Part shown: piece by piece, positions 54,750-64,000 of the stretch | How positions within the stretch are numbered: position 1 is the stretch's first letter | Layout of the letters: each line of letters starts with the position of its first letter | Assembly (NCBI GenBank): GCA_039566865.1 | Contig: CM076958.1 | Coordinates: 1,736,001-1,800,000, forward strand | From: Aurelia coerulea | Lineage: Eukaryota; Cnidaria; Scyphozoa; Semaeostomeae; Ulmaridae | Direction: 5' to 3' | Length of the DNA: 64,000 nucleotides | The notes under the pieces: model-generated | What the model saw: only the letters and a program-made list of their open reading frames with translations | What the model was told of the DNA's origin: nothing | Databases searched by the model: none | Program-made: the position numbers and the translations under genes

Positions 54750-56610
54750 CCACTAATCAACGTACCTTCAGTAGACTGATTACACGTTCGTAGTTATCGC
54801 TATTGAAAGATTGATGGACGCTATAACTACCACTTGCAGCAAAGTGCCGTCGTCCAATTCAATGAGCGAAGCGGAAATTGGGACTGAAGTAGTTAGTCTA
54901 TACTTTCAGTACTTTGTTTGCTTATATATTCTTTATATTCATTGGATCTTTCAGAAACCAATGGCATGGGAATCTACTCTCGTATCCAAACTGTTTCAGC
55001 ACTGTAAAGCCCTTTATGGCAATTTAAATACGATAGGTGGTCCTTCAAGGAGCATTTGAAACCGGCATGCTTTGTCATTCTTTGTGAATAGATCTTTTGG
55101 TGATCTCTTTGCTGTCGCGATTTTTATGGTCCATGTAGATGGCTGCCCGTCCAAGACATATTGGTTGCGAAGACCTCTTTATCTTCCAATTTCTATCTTC
55201 CTTTTCTCCATATTCCAATATGCCATTCCATCATTCTTTATTCCGTATTTTACTGCCAACCCACTGAATGAGTTCGCAGAATTACGTATCTGATAGATTT
55301 TGCTAAATATTGATTTTCGTGACGGTGTTCGGCAAATTCGACTATGAACTTCCCCATACGAATTGTAATCGCACTTGAATTGAGTTTAAGCCAGTTTCAC
55401 ATGATTGTTTACAAGAGGAAAATCTTTTGTTTAGCATGCAATATTTACAGACAGATTTGAATATTGATTTCGCAGATAAAGGCTGATTGGGTGATCATAA
55501 TTAGAAGAGATCGTATGTAATGCAAAACAGAGCGGAAGCAGAACTTCAGCAAGGCTGGTTATCTACCTCGAAATTCGGTAAGAATTTGTTTAAAATGTAT
55601 CTTTTTTGTAAAATGATAACGCAATGTTGGCAGGCACAAGGTGGTTTAAGGCCAACAGATAACTTTTTGAATGAAGCTTCATTGATCACCACGCCAAAAT
55701 ACTAAGGAGCTTCAGTACTTGGACAAAATGGCTCAAAACACTTTCACTTTTGTTAAGGAAATCCGAAGCATACTTGAATGTTATTTTGTATTTCACTTGT
55801 TTCATATTAGTATTGCGTGACAGGTACTCAACTCAGAGTTATGTCCATAAAACTTAGTTTGAAATATTCACAAGGGCACTGGATATGGAGCATCAGGAAT
55901 TTCAAGAAACTCCTAAGACAACCTCACTTAATTAAGAAACTTTCAATACTAACAAAACGAGAATTTCAGCAATTTTTCTTCAACTTCCGAGTGAGAAGAA
56001 ATGAATCGTCGCTGATTCGACCATATAAGTGTTATTTTTCGTCATTCTAAAAGATTTTTAAAAAGTTACATTTCCGTGACATTTCTAACTGCATGACAAT
56101 GTAACATTTGCATCATAGAAATGATTTGCATGAACTGATTCAAAGAAACCGATGAGCGTATCGCATCCAGTGATTTTAAGTGATCTTAAAGTGATCTTCA
56201 CATACCTATCTTTTGCATCTAATATTTTTAATAGATTCGGAAATGCACTGAAGTTCCTTAATGTGTCCTTGAAGTTAATGAGCCTTTGCGCCCTATGATT
56301 CTTTGCCGTCTCACAGTGACTTCGATTACCTTCCTATGCAGCAGTAGACTTATTACAGTTCGTCCCTAGTTTTCGCTCGCTATTGAGTAGAAATACTAAT
56401 TGAATTGAATGGAATCGCTCTCTCAAGGGATTGAGCGAAAAGGTTAAAATCAAAAATATAAAAAACGAGCGAAATTTACGACGAATTGTAATTAGTCTAA
56501 TGCAGCAGATCCCCAGTAATTCCACTACGCACTATCCTAATTCTTACACTGTGAAATGAAAGAGCACCTCTGTATAGGCAAGTGGTTTTTGATATTGTAT
56601 GAAATGATTA
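54750..56610. other. Intergenic, no gene seen
   Basis: ORFs are short and lack domains. TCGCTATTGA-AG-TTGATGGACGCTATAACTAC (54801) also occurs near 24103-24140, so a dispersed repeat of unknown type is present. Confidence 0.5.
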
Positions 56611-56650
56611 GACCTGATGGAGCCGCCACCCCTTGTCATGAGGTTCAGTC

Positions 56651-56968
56651 CCCGGGGGGGTACTTAGTATATTTGTCCGCAGGGGATGTGCCGTTTTAAG
56701 GGTATCGTTTTCACCAATTTTTTCTAGCACAGGGTATCAAAACGAGGCAATTTTTCTAGAGCAGGTTGTTAAAACATGTCAAAGGGGAATATTCTGCTAC
56801 ATCGGGTCGTTTTTCGGTCAAATTTCATGTTTTTGAGTATACTTTTCACCAATTTTTCCTAGAACAGGTTATCGTTTTGAGCGAAAAATTCTGGAGCAGG
56901 GTAAAGAAACTTTTTTTTCGTGGGCACACCCCCGTACAAATTTAAGTCAAGTACCCCCCCCCCCCCGG
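56651..56968. mobile_element. hAT-like miniature element with perfect 8-bp duplication
   Basis: CCCGGGGGGGTACTTAGTAT ... AAGTACCCCCCCCCCCCGG, flanked by GTTCAGTC at 56643-56650 and 56969-56976. Inside, TTTTTCTAG-ACAGG-TATC-AAACGAG motifs are repeated. No ORF. Confidence 0.85.
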
Positions 56969-57026
56969 GTTCAGTCGGCGGGGCTCTACCAGGGATCCCC
57001 CCCACCACCCCCTGTCCGCCTCATTT

Positions 57027-57166
57027 GAGGGGCATTTCACTCATTCGAAGAAGCGTACTAGATTTTTCTGAACAAAACGATTTTACGGACTTTTGATGGA
57101 TTTTCTTGAAACCAAAAGGACTTTTGCCAAAGGTGCTTGAAATTTTTTCAAAGTGAAATGCCCCTC
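57027..57166. mobile_element. Small inverted-repeat element GAGGGGCATTTCACT
   Basis: GAGGGGCATTTCACT and its exact inverse AGTGAAATGCCCCTC bound 140 bp that includes GGACTTTTG repeats (57087, 57118). Confidence 0.75.
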
Positions 57167-57399
57167 GGGCTGACTGCTCTGACTACACGCAAATTTAGAA
57201 AATTACACCACTGCGCCAATAAGATGTTTGATGTTTCAAGCACGAGCAAACGATAATGGGAAGCACAGGGATAACAGGGATCTTACATTTGCTTGTTTTC
57301 TCTTTGACTAGTTCAAAATGCTGTTATGTTTCGAATTGAGCCCTTGACGTAAAGTAAAGTATGAACATCTTCAGCATGGAAAATAAGATAGAACTATCA

Positions 57400-58360
57400 A
57401 AAGGAATCATTTCTTATTTCAGTTAAATGATTTTTTGGTGCATTGTAGTTTTGTTTTGGAAATAGTAGTTGTCCAAAACAAGAGCCTTGTGGAACTATTT
57501 CTCCTTCTTTAACACCATAAAAGCAAATCAAATCATCCATCGGGATAAAAGTCTTGGCGCCTGCATATAACATACAAACACAGTATAAAGATCGGATAGA
57601 ACCGATTCGAAGAACTAATTTCTTGTTATTCAGCGCTGTTTTTGGAAATAGTAGTGGTCCAAAACAAGAGCCCTGTGGAACTATTTCTTCTTCTTTAGCA
57701 CCATAAAAGCAAATCGTCCATCGGAATAAAAGCGATAAAAGTCTTGGCACCTGCATATGACATATAAACACAATATAAAGATCGGATAGAACCCATTCGA
57801 AGAAATAACTTCTTGTTATTCAGCACCTCCTAGTTTTGTTTGTGGAAATAGTAGTGATCCAAAGCAAGATCCCTGTGGAACTATTTTCTCATCTTCAACA
57901 TAAGTATGGCAAAGCAACCAAATTTTAAGATCTGCACCTTACGCAAAAATACAGCATATTGTAAGACTATCAAAAAAACTTATGTGGTATTTCAGTTTTC
58001 ATTCTTTAGCACTTTCAAGTTTTAGTTTTATTTTGTGAAAAGTGGTGGTCGAAAACAAGAGCCCTAGGGAACTTTTTTCTCGTCTTTCACACAATAATTG
58101 CAACTCATCCAATCCTTGAAATAAAATCGTTGCACCTGCATATAACATACAAACACAGTACAATATAGGATAAAGCTATCTGAAGAAATATTTTCGCGTT
58201 TTCAACATGAAAATAGTAGTGGTCCAAAACGAGATCCCTGTGGAATTTTTTCTCATCTTCAATATAAATTGCGACAAGTACCCAAGATTCAGGCTAAATC
58301 TTTGCACCTAACACAAAAATGCAGCATAGAGATCAGATAGGAAAACTATCAGAAGAAAAA
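57400..58360 (-). repeat. Five-unit tandem array containing an RT motif
   Basis: Units of about 165-199 bp are marked by GTGGTCCAAAACAAGAGCCC-type blocks at about 57472, 57659, 57858, 58050 and 58215. Read on the minus strand, four units give PQGSCFGPLLF, PQGSCFGQLLF, PQGSCFGSLLF and PQGSRFGPLLF. The fifth has a stop inside (VP*GSCFRP). PQGS--GPLLF is the conserved LINE reverse transcriptase block before the catalytic YxDD. No other RT block is found in the array. Confidence 0.8.
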
Positions 58361-59170
58361 TATGGATGAATCGAGGGATGAATAGTTTCTTATCGCAGAT
58401 TAATTCATTCGCCTCCGATGATTCGCTCGCGATAAACATCACATTGTTTTCGTTATCATGTAACTACAACAACAAAGCGTGCTGGGGCCTATTGCTTAGT
58501 ATTTTCTATCAGCATAGCCACGCACGAGTCTCCCATCTGCTCGACCTTGAGCTATGGATATTTTCTCTGCTTTGTTTATTTGGCCTAACTCGTCAATACA
58601 TGTGTGGGCTAAGGTATTACGTCAAGTTTTATCTGTTTGTGTTTGGAGCTTTCGGATATTTTAATGCACGGTCTTGGCTTTCTTTCGACTATTTCTTTTT
58701 GGGGTTGCAAAGCTGGACGATGAATTGGTATGTTTCTTTTTTAGTTGAAATTATGCGATGTTTTCCTCGTGATGCACGTTTTGTTTTTTGATATGAAACT
58801 TTCCGCGTTTCTTAAATTTTAGGAAATTTTTTGTTGGTTGTGAGTTTCTTACATTTTTAATGCTCTTAATGTAGAATTGATTCACTGTTCTTGAAAGAGC
58901 TTCCATTCCTGGTAGGTTCTTACAAGAAATATTGAAGAAATTTGATTTCATAACAATGTGAAAACGTTTGTTATTACTGCACCAGGTAGACCAACAAGAA
59001 CTTCACATGTTTGAAAATATTTTGATACTGACATTTTCTTAACCATAATTTTGATACTAAAATTTCGACGAATGGAGAAAAATGGAAAAATTGAAAAATT
59101 GAAAAATTGTTTGAAAATATGTTGATTGTTGTCGAAGACTACTGGGGTATTGAAATCAGTCAAAGTTTGA
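58361..59170. other. Intergenic with one long ORF of unknown meaning
   Basis: A 141-codon plus-strand frame (58366-58791) is rich in Phe, Tyr, Trp and Leu and could look membrane-like. It has no family resemblance and no conserved copy in the window. The stretch 59040-59100 repeats the outer arm of the tRNA-like palindrome at 16640-16680. Confidence 0.35.
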
Positions 59171-59710
59171 TTTTTTCATATCATCAATTAAAAGTTCATA
59201 ATACACGATAATTATTACACTACCTACAAAATACTCTACAATACTACGAATACGATACCACGAGGAGCAAAATATCATGTATACCCCGTGGCATGAAGAG
59301 AAGAGAAAAATGAAGTGCAAAAACTATATATATATAACTACTACTTCAAAAGGAAGATCACAAAATGCGGACCTGGAAGTTGGTTGACGGATGGCAGACA
59401 TTTGAATGAATTCGGTCAAACCGACCAGTTTCATGGATAAAAAGTAGAGTTAACACACCGGTATTTCTGTTAGTTAATGTTACCTAGGAGGTCTTTAACC
59501 TCGCTTGAAGGATTACTGTGTCCAAATGGTCGTATTAATGCAAGGACTCCACCGAGAAGATCTCGTCGTTGAATGTCAAAAGATGGACAGAGCAACAAGA
59601 AGTGTTCTGTATCCTCAATACCATCGTTTATAAGGAGCATTGGCTTTATAGTACCCGAAAGGCTGAAGTAGTTTTGTGATTTTCCTTGTATTTTACCAAG
59701 CATTGGAAAT
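59170..59710 (-). pseudogene. L3 LINE 3' end with ORF fragment, second copy
   Basis: Minus-strand frame 59703-59470 has LINDGIEDTEHFLLLCPSFD, then IQRRDLLGGVLALIRPFG, close to the copy at 44058-44483. The tail to 59170 carries ACGATACCACGAGGAGCAAA and TACCCCGTGG. Truncated and frame-broken upstream. Confidence 0.7.
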
Positions 59711-59739
59711 ATAGGTGAAGTTCAATTTACAAAAATCCC

Positions 59740-60195
59740 GTAAGTTTGAAATGCGTGAAGAGAGGCCTAAAACCCTTGATCAAAATGAAATCTCCTCACT
59801 ACAACATAGGGAACTTTAGGTCGTTCGCCATAATTCCAGAAAGAGCATTTTTGATAGCATCATTATTTTTGAAATTACAGCGTTTACAATTTTATGAAAG
59901 AATGTACCAGCAGAGGAGGTATCTAAAGCTTTTAAAAAGATTAAATGCTCCATAAATCGTAAACTGATTGAAGAAAGTCAAAATTACCAATACAAGAAAT
60001 ACACAGTTTGTGAAGATTTACAAGATAGTAGCAAGCAAATGTCTGTAGCTTTTCTGGTTTACGATTTATTAATTTGATGACATCACAATTTCGATACTAG
60101 CAGAAATTTTAAAAATGCTGTGACTCTTGCAGTTCAAAGAAAAGACCATAGAATTTATACAAACTTTTTTAATGATTTGGAACCGATGCTGGGAA
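59740..60195. mobile_element. Degraded MU1 relative
   Basis: GGTTTACGATTTATTAATTT, GATGACATCACAATTTCGAT and TTTAATGATTTGGAACCGATGC match MU1 internal and right-end blocks. The left end is lost. Confidence 0.5.
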
Positions 60196-60541
60196 GCATA
60201 CTTGATTTTCTTTGGGTATGTCGACGTTCATATTATTCTTTGAATAGAAGTAAATTAACTAAGATAAGCGTCCCTGCCCAAAATTTCACTAAGTGCCCCC
60301 TGGTTTGATATCGGTTGCACAATAGTTTTTGATGATATTTCGAACAGCAGTCTTTTCCCAGGGCCGCAGTCCTGTTATTGAATATGCAAAGAATTCTGAT
60401 ATACTATCTTTTAACTTTTCAGATAAAACGCAAAGTCATGTGCTGATGTGTGACTTCATTGGCCATAGACGATTGATTGTTGCACTTTGAGAAGTGTAAA
60501 TTCGCTGCAGAACATAGAGACAGAGGTTTCCTCGTGTGACC

Positions 60542-60548
60542 TATAAAA
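60542..60548 (+). promoter_or_regulatory. Possible TATA box
   Basis: TATAAAA 54 bp before the ATG at 60602. Position would suit a core promoter with a short 5' UTR. The window is AT-rich, so chance is likely. Confidence 0.25.
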
Positions 60549-60601
60549 TAACGACAGATCTTTCACTTCAGAAGGTACCCAACTGGACAAAGTATTTGAA
60601 T

Positions 60602-62632
60602 ATGGAAGGATATTCCACCATCCATTCTGCAAGAACAAATGACTCAATGACGATTTTCGAGTCATCAAAATCGAACTCTCAGCGAAAAGACACAAAGGAT
60701 TCTGGGTATGGTGAATCATTACATGAGCTAGAAGAGGATCTGCAGAATTTGCCCGATTGGTGCCGTCAGTGTTTGAAAGCAAATGAAGGCAGTTATACTG
60801 ATGGAGTAAGTAGTGAAAAACAAGCTGGTTTATTGACAAATGAAGAGATCCTGGCTTCTCAGAGAGAGGCTGTTGAAGAGAGAGCAGAAGATGACGAAAG
60901 AGAGGATGTTTTTGAACCACAGGGGTGCAAGAGTAATCAAATTGATGGAACAAAAGAAAAGGTATATTGGCAAGCAGTACTTATATTGATTTCTTGAGTC
61001 CCTTGTATCCCTGTAGTAAACTTGCTCAATAGGCTTACCAAAATAGAGTCGCGTTTTTCAGAGTGATAGTATGGATCTGTTGACAGAAGTGACATCGTTA
61101 AAGTTAGTTAACAGTCTAAAATTAGCCTATTGTATTTGATGCTTTAGACACGTGCTTGGAAATTGTTTAGCTAGATGGACAATAGCGTGCGTAGGCAACA
61201 TAGGGCTCAAATCTTTAAAAAGGTCGGTGTAAAGTTCTGTTATGGTTTTCTTTTGATTAAATGGTTTGGAAGAAACTTAGGATTTTTTACTGTAAATCTG
61301 CCGTGGAAATTTATTTTCTTGATTAGTTTAAAAAATGGTGGCATTTATTAAATTTGAGGCTATGACGTCATCACATTTCTAAATCCTAAACCAGAACAGC
61401 TACAGATTTCTGTTTGCCACCATATTGCAGACCTTCATAATTTATGGTTTTCTTGGAGGTTATATTATTTTTCCTCCATTGGTTTACGATCTACGAAGAT
61501 TTTTTCAAAAGTGAAAAAATTGCCGCCATTTTCAAAAAAATCCATTTCCAATTTCCAAAAAAAAATACTGTCCACGGCAGATTTACCGCAAAATACCACA
61601 AGTTCCTTTCAAGAAATTCAATTCAGAGAAAAAGGTCAGACTATTTTACCCACCTTTTTAAAGATTCGAAAGATTTGAGCCCTATGCTTGCAAAGCATGG
61701 GGCTCAAATCTTTGCGTAGACGTTTTATTTGTCCTATTTGTAGATTTTCTCTACTTACCTCCGTTTATTCATTTTGAGTCAAGGAGCACAGGGAACAAGG
61801 GATTCTAGGTAATAGAAGCAATGCTCGCATTTATAAGTTAAGGCTGCTCCAGAATAGACTTAAAATCACTTCAAAGTCTGGTTTAAGGAGCTTCAACATT
61901 GGAAAACAAACTGTTTATACGAAAAGTGATGTTTCCCTGACCTATCAATTGCAACGTGTATACCTTTCAAGCAGTAAGCTTCCTCTGTAGAAAGAAATCC
62001 ATCGCAGGTAGCTACGAAAACTCTTGGTGATAACAACTGATTTTGTAAGCAACAACAATAGCTAACTAAATAGCACCTTCTGAACTAAGTTCTAGAAGAT
62101 TCTAGCAATTTGATTAGTGCGTACGGAGCCACTCTGCGAGAACCTAAATTGCAACCCTTATTGCGTGGTAATCTCATGAGTTCCTATTGACCGATATGAC
62201 ATCAACAAAGAAAACAACGCAGGGAAACAAGGGATTTAAGATTATAAATCTACCTGACACACAGAATGGGTGGTAACACGTTAGCGTAGGAGCCAGAGGA
62301 CTGGGTACTAAAGTTGGAAAAATTTACAAAAATCAGCCTGTTTCCGGCAATAATCCGCCTTAAGTTGAGCAAGACTTTTGGTTAACGATGCACTCTTTAT
62401 CGGACACCCGCAGATTCTATCTTCCCGTACGCTCATGACTAACACGTGGTCACGTATTTCCGGTGAAATACGCGACGAAATCACTGTAAAGAACCTAAAC
62501 ATTCACAGTAACGGCAGCTGTTCTTTTACATTACCGAAGAGACGTGTTTAACTAGAAACCTGAATTTTTTTCAGCCTGCGAAAAGACATCGAAGAATCAC
62601 ACCAGTTCCTCTCTCCACTCCCGTCAAACTCA
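60602..62632 (+). CDS. Unrecognised gene, first two exons (3'-partial)
   Basis: Exon 60602-60961 (120 codons) starts MEGYSTIHSARTND and ends DGTKEK|GTATAT. Exon 62575-62632 (acceptor TTTTTTTCAG, donor A|GTAAGT) adds PAKRHRRITPVPLSTPVKL, in phase. The N-terminal part is acidic and Ser-rich, apparently disordered, with RKDTKDSGYGESLHELEEDL around residues 28-47. DSG-x3-S resembles a beta-TrCP phosphodegron, and the run of acidic residues after it recalls the N-terminus of the APC/C inhibitor Emi1 (FBXO5). That link is only a resemblance. The second exon is basic and Pro/Thr-rich with TP sites (possible CDK targets). The gene continues past the window. A mobile-element fragment of MU1 type lies in the intron. 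Confidence 0.6.
61195..61690. mobile_element. MU1-type element in the intron of the 60.6-kb gene
   Basis: CATAGGGCTCAAATCTTTAA ... TTAAAGATTCGAAAGATTTGAGCCCTATG. The TIRs follow the MU1 pattern (TCTTTAAAAAGG-GG-GTAAA) but read GGGCTCAAATC instead of GGTTCCAAATC. Internal GATGACGTCATCACATTTCT... is close to the MU1 core. A distinct subfamily. Confidence 0.7.
61740..62570. other. Intron, with relative of the 54275 element
   Basis: The minus-strand copy of the GAAGCATGGGCGTAGG-type element lies at about 62315-62440. The rest shows nothing recognisable. Confidence 0.5.
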
Positions 62633-63127
62633 GTAAGTATTTATTCTTTCAAGATTTTATTCTATACGGTGCTTCTTTATCTTTTATCTACTGGGTGTCC
62701 CAAAAATTACTCTTATTTAGAAAATCACCAACATTTTATTATAAGGCCGATCCTCAAATTTCCTTCTTTGGCTAGAGATCAACGACCAAACTATTTTTCC
62801 AGGCATAGCTGATCTTCGACTTGTTTTTAAATTGGTGCCGCCTGGTTTTGAAGCATACTGCTAAAAGCACCGATGATTTCCTGAGCAATTTTTTTGTGTA
62901 TTAAGCTTCTACTTTGGTCATAAATGTCAGAATGAAATGCAAAGTACTATTGTAGGCTTGAAGGATAATGACAAATTTCAATATAAAGGCAAGATTAACA
63001 ATGTTGCTGAACGAGTATAGCTCAGAGTGAGGTTTTCGATGCGTTATTTCATACCCTTTAAGTAATGAAAGCAAGCATTTATCATCCTTAAATATATTTG
63101 AATCATTGGCAAATTGGTTTGAAAAGT

Positions 63128-63731
63128 ACCGGGTGCGCCAAAATAAACTATGCACGTTTGGCAGGCCACAATAAATCGTACACTGGACCGATTTTGAAGA
63201 TTTATGACTTATTCGTTAGCAGAAAGCCTGAATTAGATACTGGGATATTTGCAATGTTTTTCATTTTCAGGTATTAGAGCTAGAAGCGAGTTTCTTAAAA
63301 TGTTCGTTTTCGAAAAAATTGAAAATGATCAAAAAGCGTCGATCAAATTTTAAAAGATTCAACATGAATTAACAAACACAAAACGTTTTCAGGGGGATTT
63401 GAGGATTTAGTACGAACTCCCGTACAGCAGATTACAATTGGTCGATTTCTAAATCGCAAATTACCACGAACAAGTTCTCTCTTTGTCCATTCATGCCGAT
63501 TCTTTGGAAAACTTGATCGACGTTTTTATCGTTTTCAATGTTTTTCGAAAACTAAAAGTTTAAGAAACTCGCTTCTACCCCTAAAAACTGAAAATGAAAA
63601 TATTTGCAAAAAATCCCAGTATCTAATTCAGCCTTTTTGCTAACGATTAAGTCATAAATCTTCAAAATCGGTCCAGTGTACTATTTATTGTGGCCTGCCA
63701 GACGTGCATAGTTTATTTTGGCGCACCCGGT
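63128..63731. mobile_element. Foldback element ending ACCGGGTGCGCCAAAATAAA
   Basis: The left arm (ACCGGGTGCGCCAAAATAAA, CAGGCCACAATAAATCG, CCGATTTTGAAGATTTATGA) is mirrored to the right end at 63731. Arms of roughly 180 bp, total 604 bp. The central part also has an inverted pair, GAAGCGAGTTTCTTAAA / TTTAAGAAACTCGCTTC. No ORF. Confidence 0.8.
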
Positions 63732-63899
63732 GGACAATCGAATTTTGGCGCTTTTCAAACGGGAGTACTTTTTTTTGGGGAATAAACAGTATTATATTGG
63801 GCGAGCTAAAGAAGTGACCTCTGAGCCAAACAAATTGGAAAACTTTCTGAATGCAAGATTTTGACTACATTTATATACAGCGTGTTTCAACAAAGATAA

Positions 63900-64000
63900 A
63901 TTTTATAACACAATAGCATCTCAGTTTCTTTCTATTGACACCTCTTTTCAAAGTGATTAAAGACTGCAGACAAAAGAAATTCTCTCAATCGGTGCGTGGA
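63900..64000 (+). mobile_element. FB1 arm at the window edge
   Basis: ATAACACAATAGCATCTCAG, TTGACACCTCTTTTCAAAGT and AAAGAAATTCTCTCAATCGG match the FB1 left arm. The rest would be outside the window. Confidence 0.65.

Larger units (their letters stand above)
56615..57222 (-). mobile_element. tRNA-derived SINE split by two insertions
   Basis: The A-box part (inverse of ACACCACTGCGCCAATAAG) lies near 57205-57222 and the distal part (CCACCCCTTGTCATGAGG) near 56625-56642. The same two parts are contiguous in the copy at 19110-19250. Elements at 56651-56968 and 57027-57166 separate them. Confidence 0.6.

Noticed and set aside
58366..58791. 141-codon ORF with many aromatic residues
   Set aside because: No splice context, homologue pattern or domain. 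It follows the tandem array directly and starts within its last flank, so chance is more likely.
1..64000. CRISPR array, bacterial operon or phage region
   Set aside because: No spaced direct repeats of that kind, and introns with GT-AG borders and animal genes show a eukaryotic nuclear sequence.

Overview
This is AT-rich animal nuclear DNA, most likely from a cnidarian such as a coral or sea anemone. Genes are split into small exons by long introns with GT-AG borders. One gene is a multiplexin collagen ending in an endostatin domain. The space between exons is packed with non-autonomous DNA transposons (TTAA-flanked, hAT-like, Mutator-like and foldback types), tRNA-derived SINEs, LINE 3' ends and a Penelope-like element. 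There are no operons, ribosome binding sites or CRISPR arrays. The exact taxon is inferred, not shown.

Layout. (1) 281-9748, plus strand: the 3' half of a collagen XV/XVIII-type gene. Eleven exons run from Gly-X-Y repeats through a trimerisation segment and a hinge to a complete endostatin module with all four cysteines. Its 5' exons lie before the window. (2) 10-15.5 kb: intergenic repeats, including a three-copy tandem repeat, a foldback element of family FB1, a 0.76-kb palindrome with an open frame in each arm, and a 0.6-kb inverted-repeat element. (3) 15781-36508, plus strand: an NT5C3-type (cytosolic 5'-nucleotidase III) gene of at least ten exons over 20.7 kb. HAD motifs II (SAGIG) and IV (GDTLGD) are present. 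I could not find normal exons for motif I (the nucleophile Asp) or for the conserved Lys segment. The introns are full of mobile elements. (4) 36.5-60.5 kb: a repeat-dominated stretch with several related families, two decayed LINE 3' ends, a five-unit tandem array built on a reverse transcriptase motif, and one small ORF with a possible membrane span. (5) 60602 to about 62632, plus strand: the first exons of an unrecognised gene with a DSG-type phosphodegron-like motif. It continues beyond the window.

The collagen acts in the extracellular matrix and the nucleotidase in nucleotide metabolism at a membrane or in the cytosol. Nothing suggests that they work together. The main interest is the possible loss of catalytic exons from the nucleotidase gene and the well-preserved history of nested transposon insertions. 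Names used for repeat families: FB1 (foldback, about 0.55-0.6 kb, five or more copies), MU1 (long inverted repeats with a 9-bp duplication), TT (TTAA-flanked miniature elements), TAG (tiny hairpins starting TAGCCTG with 9-bp duplications), L3 (LINE 3' ends sharing a CCACGGGGAGCA-like block).
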